The notes beneath the pieces were generated by a model that worked only from the letters and a program-made list of their open reading frames with translations, had not been told where the DNA came from and searched no databases. From Rhodonellum psychrophilum GCM71 = DSM 17998 (GTDB taxonomy: Bacteria > Bacteroidota > Bacteroidia > Cytophagales > Cyclobacteriaceae), in the NCBI RefSeq assembly GCF_000381545.1, contig NZ_KB906689.1:1-64000 (forward strand): a stretch of 64,000 bases of DNA, in the 5' to 3' direction. Below, piece by piece: positions 18,801-27,920 of the stretch (position 1 is the first letter of the stretch; each line of letters begins with the position of its first letter). Both the position numbers and the translations under genes were made by a program.

Positions 18801-19934
18801 GGCAGTGGGCGTATTCGGTAGATAATTGATTCCTCCAAAATAGGTTCCAAGCCAGATCCCACCTTCTCGATCCTTGAAAATCGAATAAACAGCATTATCC
18901 GACAAGGCATAGGGATCGTTCGGGTTTTGAACGAGGTGGTTGTATCTCCTCTCGTTGAAGTCATAGATGTAAATGCCCAGCTCTGTGCAAATCCAGATTT
19001 CATGCCCTTCGTATTTTGCAATGTTTCTTACAAATAGGGTGTTGTTCTGCAGGTCTTCTTTCAGCACATCCTTCACCTCTCCTGATTCCTTTTGGAGTAA
19101 TTTCAGACCGCCGTTTTTGGTTCCTATCAAGAGTTCATTTCCATGATCAAATATATCCAGGATCAAATCTTTCTGGAGTGAAATATCAGGACTGTCAAAT
19201 TTAAAAAATGAATCATTGACAGGCACAAACCTTTCCACACCCCCTCCCAGGATTCCTACCCATACCCCACCCTTTTCATCAATTGCCAAGGAAGAGACGG
19301 AGCCAGATCCCAAGGAACCGACTTTGTTTGGGTCATGGAAAAAACGACTGAGCTTTTTGGACTGGAGCTCATACCGATAAAGTCCAGCGGAGCTGGAAGC
19401 CATCCAAATATTTCCTGATTTATCCTCTTTGATTTTGAGAATTTGACCCATTACGGCTTCCCCATTTTGATCATTGATTGAAAATAGTTCAAAATCTTCA
19501 GTCATGGGATCATATATGGAAATCCCCTCGTTTGTCCCAATCCATAATTCCCCATCCTTTGATTCGTGGATTGAAAGCACATTGTTGTTTCTGATACTTT
19601 TTGGATTTTCAGAGACGTTTTTGAAGATTTTAAACTGATGGCCATCATACCTATTCAACCCATCCTTTGTACCAAACCACATAAATCCTGTCTTATCCTG
19701 AAAAATAGTAAATACGGTATTGTGGCTTAGTCCATTCTCTACTCCTATATGTCTGAAATAAGGTTTTTGACCAAAGGATGACCATATATTCAAAAAAAAT
19801 GCAATGACCATTAGCCAAAAGTAGGTGGCTGGTAGTATGCTTGAAGATTCGGAATTTTTTGGCTTTGATTTCAAAGTTGTTTGCTTTAACAGCGATGCGA
19901 TACCAAGCTTACCTTTTTTATAGTAATTAATCAA
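15810..19934 (-). CDS. Hybrid two-component system sensor kinase / AraC-type regulator (HTCS)
   Basis: This 1374-aa single-chain regulator senses glycan fragments in the periplasm and activates the facing polysaccharide locus. In order it has an N-terminal signal/anchor helix (about 37-55), about a dozen Reg_prop propeller repeats (60-720; many W-F-G-T or W-I-G-T motifs), a Y_Y_Y domain (730-815) and a TM helix (about 823-845). It continues with HisKA with H-E-I-R-T-P near residue 880, HATPase_c with G-T-G-L-G-L-P, a receiver domain with phospho-acceptor Asp near 1175 in I-I-S-D-I-M-M-P, and a C-terminal AraC HTH (about 1285-1374). The TTG at 19934 gives the longest frame; a TTG 24 codons in, which would place K-S-K-P-K before the hydrophobic segment, is an equally plausible start. 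It is transcribed divergently from susC. Confidence 0.92.
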   Translation of the reverse strand: MINYYKKGKLGIASLLKQTTLKSKPKNSESSSILPATYFWLMVIAFFLNIWSSFGQKPYFRHIGVENGLSHNTVFTIFQDKTGFMWFGTKDGLNRYDGHQFKIFKNVSENPKSIRNNNVLSIHESKDGELWIGTNEGISIYDPMTEDFELFSINDQNGEAVMGQILKIKEDKSGNIWMASSSAGLYRYELQSKKLSRFFHDPNKVGSLGSGSVSSLAIDEKGGVWVGILGGGVERFVPVNDSFFKFDSPDISLQKDLILDIFDHGNELLIGTKNGGLKLLQKESGEVKDVLKEDLQNNTLFVRNIAKYEGHEIWICTELGIYIYDFNERRYNHLVQNPNDPYALSDNAVYSIFKDREGGIWLGTYFGGINYLPNTPTAFEKFYPIINQNSIEGKRVREFVEDWEGSIWIGTEDAGLSKFDPKEKKFINYLPQKDKNSLSYHNIHGLMLSASELWISNHSQGLKLDVLDLKSNQISRVDQSKLQNPLFDSDIFSILLDSRGNKWFGTISGVYWIPEGKSTMEFFDPLSISFYYDMIEDSKGNLWFATVNNGLFKYHQPSGEISHYLPNKDSESSLPGISIITLFEDRRQHVWIGTEGYGLSMYSEESDSFTNFSTSDGFPSNTIYKILEDDLGMLWLSTGMGLVRFSLENQKIDIYTKSDGLLSDQFNYKSGIKSKNGTLYFGSLNGFIAFDPKTFTKPNSEPKIVLTGLKLSNKEMNVNSEEDILQVSITESSLINLKSNQSSLTISFAALGYTFADSWKYVYRLEGLEKEWNFMEKNSEVSYLNIPPGSYTFRVRTINDQGELSEEEATLDIKISPPFYFSKWAFLLYFMGFLGIAFGLIAAYRKRVSKRHQQNIRSLEIEKEKEIFHAKIEFFTNITHEIRTPLTLIKGPLEILLGSSEKFEPTTHENLKIMEKNTDRLIHLSNQLLDFRKAEKQSFQLNFVTTNITGLLQDLHYRFKPLAEKNKLNFHLKGTESLFFGDVDQEEVIKILSNLISNALKYADHQVNIALESSSIDHFQVFVTNDGKLIDEIHRENIFEPFFQIDPEETEKPRQGTGLGLPLAKSLAEMHGGELFFDTNYRQGLNCFTLKLPKRQRNTYQLEDFHIENNDVEGEDYSGQKVEMGKLSILLVEDNKELQTFIDNNLKNEYQISRANNGIEALQILDTQHVDLIISDIMMPMMDGIELCRQVKSKIAYSHIPIILLTAKNNIQSKIEGLEVGADVYIEKPFSLEYLILQSKNLLKYRDQVRKSFANSPGVLAVSIAHTKADEEFLEHIHVIINQEISNEQFGVNELADKLNMSQSSLLRKIKGIFKLTPNEYIRLVRLKKAAEILGSGKYSVSEVCSMVGFNSPSYFSKCFQKQFGELPKDYQKS

Positions 19935-20009
19935 TCAGAATATAAAACAAAGCCATCAAATAGCTGCCTTAGGAGGATTCTTTTCAATAATTGAAGGATT
20001 TGTACTATT

Positions 20010-20029
20010 CCTTCGAAGGCTTAAGCCTT
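20010..20029. promoter_or_regulatory. Overlapping palindromes between HTCS and susC (candidate operator)
   Basis: CCTTCGAAGG (20010-20019) and AAGGCTTAAGCCTT (20016-20029) are perfect palindromes sharing four bases. They lie in the 205-bp divergent region, about 110 bp before the susC start. An AraC-type output domain would be expected to bind hereabouts, but AraC sites are usually direct repeats, so this is only a candidate. Confidence 0.3.
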
Positions 20030-20139
20030 AGATTGAAGCCACAATCGCAGGGATTTAGATTTTCTAACTTTCCTTCGGCATTCCAGTGATCGGAATTGCA
20101 GACTAAATATAATACTCTAACATTAACCCAAAATTCTCC

Positions 20140-23100
20140 ATGAAAAAAAAGCTACAAATATCAGCTGTATGGCTAATGTTTTTGCTCAGCTGTAATTATC
20201 TGCCTGTTTTTGCACAAAGCAACCACCTTGTGCGGGGTACGGTAATGGACAAATCAACGGGAGAAGCTTTTCCCGGAGCGACAGTTCTAGAAAAAGGCAC
20301 TTCCAACGGCACTGTTACTGATATCGATGGCAATTTCCAATTGCAGGTAAATAGTGACCAAAGCACCTTAGTGATTTCCTTTATCGGATTTTTGAAACAG
20401 GAAATTCCCTTGGTGGGCAGATCTTCGGTTCAAGTAGGATTAGAAGACGTAAGTCAACTTGATGAAGTTGTCGTCATAGGTTACCAAACAGTGAGAAAAA
20501 AGGATCTGACAGGCGCAACAACTGTTGTAGGAACTGACAAATCCAATAAAGTTACTGCGGCATCTCTTGGAGAATCCTTGCAGGGCTTGGCCCCCGGTGT
20601 TTCTATTCGAAATGGTGGTGCTCCTGGGCAGAATGCTCAGGTTGAAATCAGAGGAGTCGCCAGTTTTATCAATTCAAACCCTCTTTATGTAATTGATGGA
20701 ATGATAGCGGATGCCAACCCATCCCTCAACACCAATGACATCGAATCCATTCAGATTTTGAAAGATGCTTCTGCCGCCGCAATTTATGGTTCCAGAGCTG
20801 CAAATGGGGTGATTATCATCACTACTAAACAGGGTGCAGAAGGAGCTGCTCGGGTAAGTGTATCGGCCAAATACGGAATCCAGCAATTGCCTCCAGGATA
20901 CAACATGATGAACAGTGGTCAGTTTGCTGAAATGCAAAGAACACAGTTTGTCAGTTCGGGACTCACTCCTCCCACAAGTGTTTCTACAGCCTTTGACCCC
21001 AACGTCAATACCAACTGGTATGATGAAGGCACCCGACTTGGAAATGCACAAGATTATAACGTAACCCTTTCCGGAGGTTCAAAAAACAGTAGCTATTTGA
21101 TTTCGGGTTCTTATTTTCAAAACAAAGGGGTTTTGATCGGTAACGATTTCAAAAGAGCGGCATTGAGAATCAACACCAAAAACTCCAAGGGTAGAGTCAC
21201 TTTTGGAGAAAACCTGGTTTTCACCAATTCCATAACTAACGCACCAGGTTTAGGCAATCCATTTTATGATATGCCCTTAAACCTGCCAGTTATCCCTGTT
21301 AGGGATGACCGCTTTATCTCCGCAGCAAATCCGGATGGTTGGGGAAAGGGAACCACAGATGCGGTAACCTACGCATTCAATCCAGTTGCAGTAAATGCAA
21401 TCAACACCTTTAGGAGTAATTTTGCCAAAGTAGTAGGCAATGCCTATCTGGATGTAGATATTCTGGATGGTTTGGTCTATAGATTCAATGCAGGTGCTGA
21501 ATTGAGTTTTGACCACAATAAGCGCATGAGGAGGGCTGGAGAATGGCAATTCAATCAACCGGCAGCCCCTACCAGTATCATCGAGGATAGATCTTTGTTC
21601 TCAAGTTTCCTCTTGGAACATACCCTTAATTATAATAAGGCAATTGGCGACCATAGCTTTTCCGGGGTGGTCGGACATTCACAACAAATTACAAAAAGAG
21701 ATATACTTTCGGGAGGAAGAACTAACCTTCAGTCTTTTGATGGAAGATACCTCAACACTGTAAGTTCAGCTACCGGTGAGGCATTTGCTGATGGTTTTGT
21801 TCCAATTGAATACACGATCTCGGGATATTTAGGCAGGTTGAATTATATCTATGCGGATAAATATTTACTCACCTTAACGGGTAGATATGATTCTGATTCC
21901 AGGTTTGGTGCAGACAATCGTTCTCGGTTCTTTCCATCCATAGCAGGTGGCTGGAGAATTTCTGAAGAATCATTTTTCAACTCTTCCATAATTTCAGATT
22001 TGAAATTACGGGCATCCTATGGTGAGTTGGGAATTGTGACTGTAGGGTCTTGGGATTATATTGGTTTTCTCAATTCAAACCCAAGAGCGATTTTTGGACC
22101 AGATGAACAGGCATACGTAGGAGCGACCCAGGCAAGATTGGCAAATCCAAATCTAGGATGGGAAAGGAGATTAAGCCAAAATTTCGGCTTTGACGCGGCT
22201 TTTTTTGATGATCAGTTGACAATATCCGCAGAATATTACAATTCTCTTTCTAAGGATGTTTTGGTGAATCTCCCCATCGCATGGTATTTAGGCAACCTTG
22301 GAGGAGAGCCCGCTGTCAATGCGGCATCAATCAGGAACAGGGGAATTGAGGTAGCTGCTACTTACAGCAATATCAAAAGAGCATTCAAATGGGATGTATC
22401 AGCCAATATGACCACTATCAGAAACAGGGTGATGGACGTAGGAAACCTTGGTGAAGGTATAAATTACATCCAAACAGGGATTACCAGATCACAGATCGGT
22501 AGACCTATGGGTGAGTGGTTTGTTTTAAAAACCGATGGTCTTTTCCAGAGCCAGGAAGAAATCAACAATTATACGAATTCAGATGGAACCGTCATCCAGC
22601 CATTTGCAAAGCCTGGAGACGTCAAATTTTTAGACATCAATGGTGATGGCCAAATCAATCAGGAAGACCGGACTTTTGTCGGCTCCCCTTGGCCGACAAT
22701 GCAGACTGGCGCACAATTTAATGCTTCCTACAAAAATTTCACTTTCAATATGCAGTGGATTGGGGTGTTTGGCCATACCGTCATGAATGGTGTGCGCAGA
22801 GAGATCGATAGCTATCAGAATACCAACTTCAGGGCGGATATCAGTCCTTGGTCTCCAAATAACACATCTACTGCTGACCCTAGAATTGGTGTTGCAGTAG
22901 GTGATCCCGGCCTGATCGACAACGCCAGATTGGAAAGTGACAGATGGCTGGAAAATGGTGCTTACGTTAGATTGAGAAACTTGGAGTTGGGATATAACCT
23001 TAATATGGCGAGCCTTCAAAAATGGAATGTCAGCAATGCTAGAGTTTTTGTGAGCGGTCAGAATCTTTTGACTTTCACAAAATATTCCGGACTGGATCCG

Positions 23101-23196
23101 GATGTAACCGGAAACGGAATATTGGAAAGAGGTTTTGACAATGGGAATTGGCCTGCTAGCAGGATCTATTCTGTCGGTTTACAGTTTGAATTTTAA
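20140..23196 (+). CDS. SusC/RagA-type TonB-linked outer-membrane transporter
   Basis: This 1018-aa protein imports oligosaccharides across the outer membrane using TonB energy. A signal peptide ends near A-Q-S at residues 25-27. A carboxypeptidase-regulatory-like domain follows (28-105), with G-A-T-V-L-E-K-G-T-S-N-G-T-V-T-D and V-I-S-F-I-G-F. Next come the TonB box L-D-E-V-V-V-I-G-Y near 107-115, the plug domain with Y-V-I-D-G and I-L-K-D-A-S-A-A-A-I-Y-G-S-R-A-A-N-G-V near 180-225, and a beta barrel ending in L-Q-F-E-F with terminal Phe. It is paired with the SusD-like gene 21 bp downstream, in the canonical order. Confidence 0.95.
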   Translation: MKKKLQISAVWLMFLLSCNYLPVFAQSNHLVRGTVMDKSTGEAFPGATVLEKGTSNGTVTDIDGNFQLQVNSDQSTLVISFIGFLKQEIPLVGRSSVQVGLEDVSQLDEVVVIGYQTVRKKDLTGATTVVGTDKSNKVTAASLGESLQGLAPGVSIRNGGAPGQNAQVEIRGVASFINSNPLYVIDGMIADANPSLNTNDIESIQILKDASAAAIYGSRAANGVIIITTKQGAEGAARVSVSAKYGIQQLPPGYNMMNSGQFAEMQRTQFVSSGLTPPTSVSTAFDPNVNTNWYDEGTRLGNAQDYNVTLSGGSKNSSYLISGSYFQNKGVLIGNDFKRAALRINTKNSKGRVTFGENLVFTNSITNAPGLGNPFYDMPLNLPVIPVRDDRFISAANPDGWGKGTTDAVTYAFNPVAVNAINTFRSNFAKVVGNAYLDVDILDGLVYRFNAGAELSFDHNKRMRRAGEWQFNQPAAPTSIIEDRSLFSSFLLEHTLNYNKAIGDHSFSGVVGHSQQITKRDILSGGRTNLQSFDGRYLNTVSSATGEAFADGFVPIEYTISGYLGRLNYIYADKYLLTLTGRYDSDSRFGADNRSRFFPSIAGGWRISEESFFNSSIISDLKLRASYGELGIVTVGSWDYIGFLNSNPRAIFGPDEQAYVGATQARLANPNLGWERRLSQNFGFDAAFFDDQLTISAEYYNSLSKDVLVNLPIAWYLGNLGGEPAVNAASIRNRGIEVAATYSNIKRAFKWDVSANMTTIRNRVMDVGNLGEGINYIQTGITRSQIGRPMGEWFVLKTDGLFQSQEEINNYTNSDGTVIQPFAKPGDVKFLDINGDGQINQEDRTFVGSPWPTMQTGAQFNASYKNFTFNMQWIGVFGHTVMNGVRREIDSYQNTNFRADISPWSPNNTSTADPRIGVAVGDPGLIDNARLESDRWLENGAYVRLRNLELGYNLNMASLQKWNVSNARVFVSGQNLLTFTKYSGLDPDVTGNGILERGFDNGNWPASRIYSVGLQFEF

Positions 23197-23217
23197 TACT
23201 TCTAAAGCATTTAGTTT

Positions 23218-24747
23218 ATGAAAAATATAACAAAATATATATTATTGGCTACTTCATGCGGAGTGTTGAGTTGTGATCCAAATCTGGAAATCACCAATCC
23301 CAATCAGCCTACCATGGAGGTGTTTTGGCAGAATTCCACCGATGCAGAACAAGGGGTTAATTCCATTTATTCAACCTTCGCAAGACCGGGAATGTCAAGA
23401 TGGATGCCTATGCTTTACATCACCAGATCTGACGAAGGATACTCAGGAAGTCCTTGGTCTGACCTCGCCAATGCCATGGGAGGTTTTATCCAGCCTGACT
23501 ACAACTTTGGACCTGTGATCGATGTCTGGGTGGATTGTTATGTGGGCATTTTTAGAGCCAATCAGGTAATTGATAATGTTCCTGAAATTGAAATGGAAAA
23601 TGCATTGAAAAACAGGTTGCTTGGTGAAGCGTATTACCTAAGGGCATATTTCTACTACAATCTGGCCTTGCTTTGGGGCAATGTCCCCATGTTATTGGAG
23701 GCCTCCACCCCTACCGATTTACCACCAACCAGCCCTCAGGCTGCAGTTTGGGCTCAAATTGAATTGGATCTTTCGAGGGCTATAGATGGCTTGCCTTCAG
23801 TTTATCCAAACAGCCGGGATTTGGGAAGGGTAACCAAAGGTGCAGCACATGCACTTTTAGCAAAGGTATTGATGCAACAGGGTAAATTCAATGAAGCGGA
23901 AACACCTTTAAATTGGTTGGTGACTGGTGAAGGTGCCTCGATTTATAATCTTGTGTCAGATTACAGGGATAATTTTAAGATCACGTCTGAAAACAATCAA
24001 GAATCTGTTTTTGAGTGGCAGTACACGATCAATCCAACCGAAGTAACAGACAATGATGTCGATACACCAAACCACAACTACGGCACCTCAATTTCTCAAT
24101 TTCTGGCGCCTCCGGGTATAGGTTGGGCCGATGCAGAGGCGAGAACCTGGCCAATTGCTGAGTTTTTAAAAGAACAAACTACCGAAGGAGGAAGAGATCC
24201 TAGACTTTCAGCTTCATACATCTATGCGGATACGGATGAAAGGGGTCCTGAATTCACCATGGTATATGGCCAAACCTTTGCCAAGCGGTACGGAATGGAA
24301 AATAACCGTGCATTCTTAAGAAAATTCCTCAACGACCACTGGAGAAATGAAGAAGGCTATAGGGGTCCGAATAATTACAGGGTAATCCGATATGCGGATG
24401 TATTGCTCATGTATGCTGAAGTCTTGAATGCTACCGGCAGGACAAATCAAGCCTATTCACATGTAGACAGGGTGAGGGCTAGAGTTGGGTTACCAGCTTT
24501 GTCTTCTACCAAACCAGGTTTGGGACCTAAGGAATTTTTGCTGCAATTAAAGCATGAAAGACTTCTGGAACTTTCTGGGGAAGGGCATAGATGGGCGGAT
24601 TTGGCCCGTTGGGGAGATCTAGGGAAAGGACTGGCTCCGAGAGATCCAGGGTTCAATAACTTTATCGTTGGACGTCATGAATTCTTACCGATTCCACAGA
24701 GAGACTTGGATATTAACAAGAACCTGAATCAGAATCCAGGTTGGTAA
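23218..24747 (+). CDS. SusD/RagB-type glycan-binding outer-membrane lipoprotein
   Basis: This 509-aa surface lipoprotein forms a lid on the SusC barrel. The lipobox is L-S-C near residues 17-19. The N-terminal TPR-like helices carry A-E-Q-G-V-N-S-I-Y-S-T-F and E-A-Y-Y-L-R-A-Y-F-Y-Y-N-L. The C-terminal part has the family signature Y-R-V-I-R-Y-A-D-V-L-L-M-Y-A-E-V-L-N and E-R-L-L-E-L-S-G-E-G-H-R-W-A-D-L-A-R-W-G-D. It ends P-I-P-Q-R-D-L-D-I-N-K-N-L-N-Q-N-P, as usual for the family. Specificity cannot be read from the sequence. Confidence 0.95.
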   Translation: MKNITKYILLATSCGVLSCDPNLEITNPNQPTMEVFWQNSTDAEQGVNSIYSTFARPGMSRWMPMLYITRSDEGYSGSPWSDLANAMGGFIQPDYNFGPVIDVWVDCYVGIFRANQVIDNVPEIEMENALKNRLLGEAYYLRAYFYYNLALLWGNVPMLLEASTPTDLPPTSPQAAVWAQIELDLSRAIDGLPSVYPNSRDLGRVTKGAAHALLAKVLMQQGKFNEAETPLNWLVTGEGASIYNLVSDYRDNFKITSENNQESVFEWQYTINPTEVTDNDVDTPNHNYGTSISQFLAPPGIGWADAEARTWPIAEFLKEQTTEGGRDPRLSASYIYADTDERGPEFTMVYGQTFAKRYGMENNRAFLRKFLNDHWRNEEGYRGPNNYRVIRYADVLLMYAEVLNATGRTNQAYSHVDRVRARVGLPALSSTKPGLGPKEFLLQLKHERLLELSGEGHRWADLARWGDLGKGLAPRDPGFNNFIVGRHEFLPIPQRDLDINKNLNQNPGW

Positions 24748-24767
24748 ATTGAACACCTATTCATTCC

Positions 24768-24800
24768 AAAGGAGCAGAGGATAAAACCCCTGCTCCTTTT
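24768..24800 (+). terminator. Hairpin with T tract between susD and the GH43 gene
   Basis: Arms AAAGGAGCAG-AGG and CCCCTGCTCCTTT pair with one mismatch around a short A-rich loop and run into TTTT. It lies 20 bp after susD and 19 bp before the GH43 start. A partial terminator here would give more susCD than enzyme transcript, a common arrangement in Bacteroidetes glycan loci. Confidence 0.75.
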
Positions 24801-24818
24801 CACTAAAATAACTATAAA

Positions 24819-25886
24819 ATGTTTTATTTTCTTAGATTTTTGGTTTTGCCAGCAATGGTTGCGCTTTCGATGCAGGGCTGTGGGGAACCTAGCTCCAATC
24901 TGCCCGATCCAATTGAGCAAAACCCAGGACAGAAACAAAAAACCTTTATTAATCCCGTATTTGAACCTGTTTTGGCTGACCCATCCGTTTTGCAAGAAGG
25001 GGATAATTTTTATGCATATGGTACTGAAGACAACTGGGGAAATGAAGGGGGGCATAAACTGGTACCGATTGTCAAGTCTTCAGACTTGATAAATTGGGAA
25101 TTGGTAGGTACCGCTTTTCCTTCTAAACCCATTTGGAAGAATGAAGGTGGTATCTGGGCGCCAGATGTGGCAAAAGTTGGTGATGAATATTTCATGTATT
25201 ATTCTTATTCGACATGGGGCGACCCCAATCCTGGGATTGGCCTGGCAGTTGCAAACAAACCGGAAGGGCCGTTTATAGACCAGGGAAAACTTTTCTTGTC
25301 CCAAGAAATTGGTGTAACCAACTCAATAGATGCTTTTTACATAGAAGAAGAAGGGAAGAAATATCTTTTTTGGGGAAGTTTTCATGGTATCTACGCCATC
25401 GAACTGACAGAAGACGGCAAGGCAATAAAAGGTGAAAAAGTACACATCGGACACAACCACTTGGAAGCATCCTACGTGATCAAAAAAGATGGGAAATATT
25501 ACTATTTTGGATCAGAGGGATCATGCTGTGAGGGGTCAAATAGCACCTACAAAGTGCGTGTTGCTGTTTCAGATAATATTTTGGGCCCTTATGTAGACAA
25601 GGTAGGAAATAGCATCAAATCAGGAAATTATGGTGAAATTATTTTGAGCGGAAATGCCGAGGCTTATGGCTTTTCGGGCCCTGGTCACAATGCCCAAATC
25701 ATGACAGATGATGCCGGACAGGATTGGCTTCTTTACCACGCCATCCCCAAAAACAACCCCTTACTTCAAAATGGGGCTAGTAGAAGACCATTGATGCTTG
25801 ATAAGCTTATCTGGAAAGAAGGCTGGCCGACCATTGAAAGAGGTACTCCAAGTTTTAGCAGTCAGGTAGCTCCACAATTTAACTAA
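24819..25886 (+). CDS. GH43-family glycoside hydrolase lipoprotein (arabinanase/arabinosidase-like)
   Basis: This 355-aa protein has a lipobox (M-Q-G-C, Cys near residue 24) and a five-bladed GH43 propeller. Candidate catalytic residues are the base Asp in L-A-D-P-S-V near residue 56, the pKa-setting Asp in N-S-I-D-A-F-Y near 170 and the acid Glu in H-L-E-A-S-Y near 213. I-W-A-P-D-V and G-H-N-A-Q-I-M-T-D near 290 are typical of arabinan-active GH43 members with the calcium-site His. GH43 also includes xylosidases, so arabinan is the best but not the only guess. It is the first enzyme after susCD. Confidence 0.85.
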   Translation: MFYFLRFLVLPAMVALSMQGCGEPSSNLPDPIEQNPGQKQKTFINPVFEPVLADPSVLQEGDNFYAYGTEDNWGNEGGHKLVPIVKSSDLINWELVGTAFPSKPIWKNEGGIWAPDVAKVGDEYFMYYSYSTWGDPNPGIGLAVANKPEGPFIDQGKLFLSQEIGVTNSIDAFYIEEEGKKYLFWGSFHGIYAIELTEDGKAIKGEKVHIGHNHLEASYVIKKDGKYYYFGSEGSCCEGSNSTYKVRVAVSDNILGPYVDKVGNSIKSGNYGEIILSGNAEAYGFSGPGHNAQIMTDDAGQDWLLYHAIPKNNPLLQNGASRRPLMLDKLIWKEGWPTIERGTPSFSSQVAPQFN

Positions 25887-25895
25887 AGCAAAGCT

Positions 25896-27920
25896 ATGAA
25901 AAATTTTATATTGACCTCATGTCTATTCCTTTTTGTAATTCAGGTACAGGCATTTACCCCGGATAATAAGTTTTCAGAAAAAACTGAATACAACCTTACC
26001 CTGAAAAAACCTGGAAACCCTTCACAGACATTTCGGATTCAGTTGGATGGTTCAGGGAAGTTTCAATCGAATGCCAATATTCCATTAGAAATAGAAGTCC
26101 AATTGGAAGAAGGATCCCAATTTACAGATGTTGTTGTAAAAATATCTGCCAAAAAGCAGGTATTTTTTAATTTCTCCTCTAAAATACATCTTTCAGATAT
26201 CAGCTACGAACCTTCCCAGATTTTGATGCCGGGTTACTGGTATAGGAAAAACCTTCGATCCCCTGAAAATGCGCCTTCCGTCCGTGAATCGACCGATTGG
26301 TTAGTCAGAGAGGATAGATTAAGCTCACCTCTAGTCAGTGTATTTGACCCGAAGAAAAAATTTGGATATAGCTTATTGAGACTTGATGAAATCAATAACT
26401 CTGCATTGACTACCCACGAAAATGGAGAGGTAATCCTTTCAGGGACCAATGATTTGGGCGCATTGGGTTTTGGCAAAGAAGGAAACGAAACATACTTAGA
26501 ATATGCATTTCCGTATGCGGAAAGACCTTACACCTATATCCGAAAATTGACTTTGGCGGAACCTGTGATAGCATTTGCCAAACTGGAAGCAGGTGAATCC
26601 AGGATTTTGAGATATAGATTTCAAAAACACACACAGAATGATTTTTCAGATTTTGTGGCGGATATCTGGCACCACTCCTATCAAATGCTGAAGCCCACTG
26701 AAGTTGAGGATCAAAAGTTTACTGATCACGAAATCAAAACAGTTTTGACCTCCTATTTCAAATCATCTTTTGTTGACTTTGGCGAGCTCAAGGGTTTTTC
26801 CGGAGTACATCTGGAAACTGCATTGTGTGAATCCACAGGCATCCTTGAAGTTGGCTTTATTGGCAGGGTTTTATTGAATGCTTTCAATGCACTGGAATTT
26901 GCCGAAGCCAATAATGATTTGGAATTGATGGGGATGGCCAGGTCTGTATTCCAAAGCTATAAATCCAATGGATTCAATGAAAACGGCTTGATCAGAGAAG
27001 TAATTGATTTCAACAAAAAAACTGAAACTGACGTCTATTCCATCAGAAGGCAATCAGAAGGATTGTATGCACTGCTGCTTTTCATAAAATATGAAAAGGA
27101 AAAAGGCAGAAAACACCCAGACCTTGAAGTCAAAATCAAAAACCTTTTCAATCGGCTCATAACCCTTCAATACCCAGATGGAAGTTTTCCACGGAAATTT
27201 GATAAAAATCTAAAGGTAATCGATGAAACTGGAGGGAGTTCACCCTCTTTCGTTTTGCCTTTGGCAATGGCCCAGCATTATTTCAAGGATAAAAAATATC
27301 TTGAAATAGCTAGAAAAGTGGCAAGATACCAAGAAGAAGCCATTATTGGGCCTTCTGATTACTTCTCTTCCACTTTGGATGCTGACTGCGAAGACAAGGA
27401 AGCTTCACTCTATGCCGCTACTGCCATGTATTACTTGGCTCAGATCACCAAAGGCAAGGAAAGAGAGCATTATAAAAATTTAGCAAAAAAAGCAGCCTAT
27501 TTCACCCTCTCTTGGTATTATACCTGGGATGTTCCCTTTGCCCAAGGACAAATGTTGGGTGACATTGGCTTAAAAAGTAGAGGTTGGGGAAATGTATCTG
27601 TAGAGAACAACCATATCGATGTCTTCATTTTTGAGTTTGATGAGGTCTTGGATTGGCTGGCAGTGGAAACTAATGAGCCTGAGTTCGCTGCATTTGCAGG
27701 AGTGATCAGGTCTTCCATGCGAGAGCAACTTCTGCCCCATGAAGGAAACTTGATGGGGGTGGCAAAAGTCGGCTATTATCCGGAAGTCGTTCAGCATACC
27801 GCTTGGGACTATGGCAAAAACGGTAAAGGATTTTACAATGACCTATTTGCTCCGGGTTGGACAGTGGCATCCATTTGGGAATTGTTGACCATTGGCAGAA
27901 CATCTGGGTACTTTAAATAG
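25896..27920 (+). CDS. Secreted alpha/alpha-toroid-like protein of the glycan locus, family not recognised
   Basis: This 674-aa protein has a signal peptide (residues 1-19, ending V-Q-A). The N-terminal 240 residues look beta-rich. The remainder is helical with toroid-like repeats: L-N-A-F-N-A-L-E-F-A-E-A near 330, L-I-T-L-Q-Y-P-D-G-S-F-P-R-K-F near 425, G-G-S-S-P-S-F-V-L-P-L near 450, D-A-D-C-E-D-K-E-A near 495 and W-G-N-V-S-V-E-N-N-H-I-D near 567. This two-part layout resembles six-hairpin glycosidases, and conserved-looking acidic residues sit in loops, but I cannot assign a CAZy family. It starts 10 bp after the GH43 stop, so it is in the same operon and probably acts on the same glycan. 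Confidence 0.6.
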   Translation: MKNFILTSCLFLFVIQVQAFTPDNKFSEKTEYNLTLKKPGNPSQTFRIQLDGSGKFQSNANIPLEIEVQLEEGSQFTDVVVKISAKKQVFFNFSSKIHLSDISYEPSQILMPGYWYRKNLRSPENAPSVRESTDWLVREDRLSSPLVSVFDPKKKFGYSLLRLDEINNSALTTHENGEVILSGTNDLGALGFGKEGNETYLEYAFPYAERPYTYIRKLTLAEPVIAFAKLEAGESRILRYRFQKHTQNDFSDFVADIWHHSYQMLKPTEVEDQKFTDHEIKTVLTSYFKSSFVDFGELKGFSGVHLETALCESTGILEVGFIGRVLLNAFNALEFAEANNDLELMGMARSVFQSYKSNGFNENGLIREVIDFNKKTETDVYSIRRQSEGLYALLLFIKYEKEKGRKHPDLEVKIKNLFNRLITLQYPDGSFPRKFDKNLKVIDETGGSSPSFVLPLAMAQHYFKDKKYLEIARKVARYQEEAIIGPSDYFSSTLDADCEDKEASLYAATAMYYLAQITKGKEREHYKNLAKKAAYFTLSWYYTWDVPFAQGQMLGDIGLKSRGWGNVSVENNHIDVFIFEFDEVLDWLAVETNEPEFAAFAGVIRSSMREQLLPHEGNLMGVAKVGYYPEVVQHTAWDYGKNGKGFYNDLFAPGWTVASIWELLTIGRTSGYFK

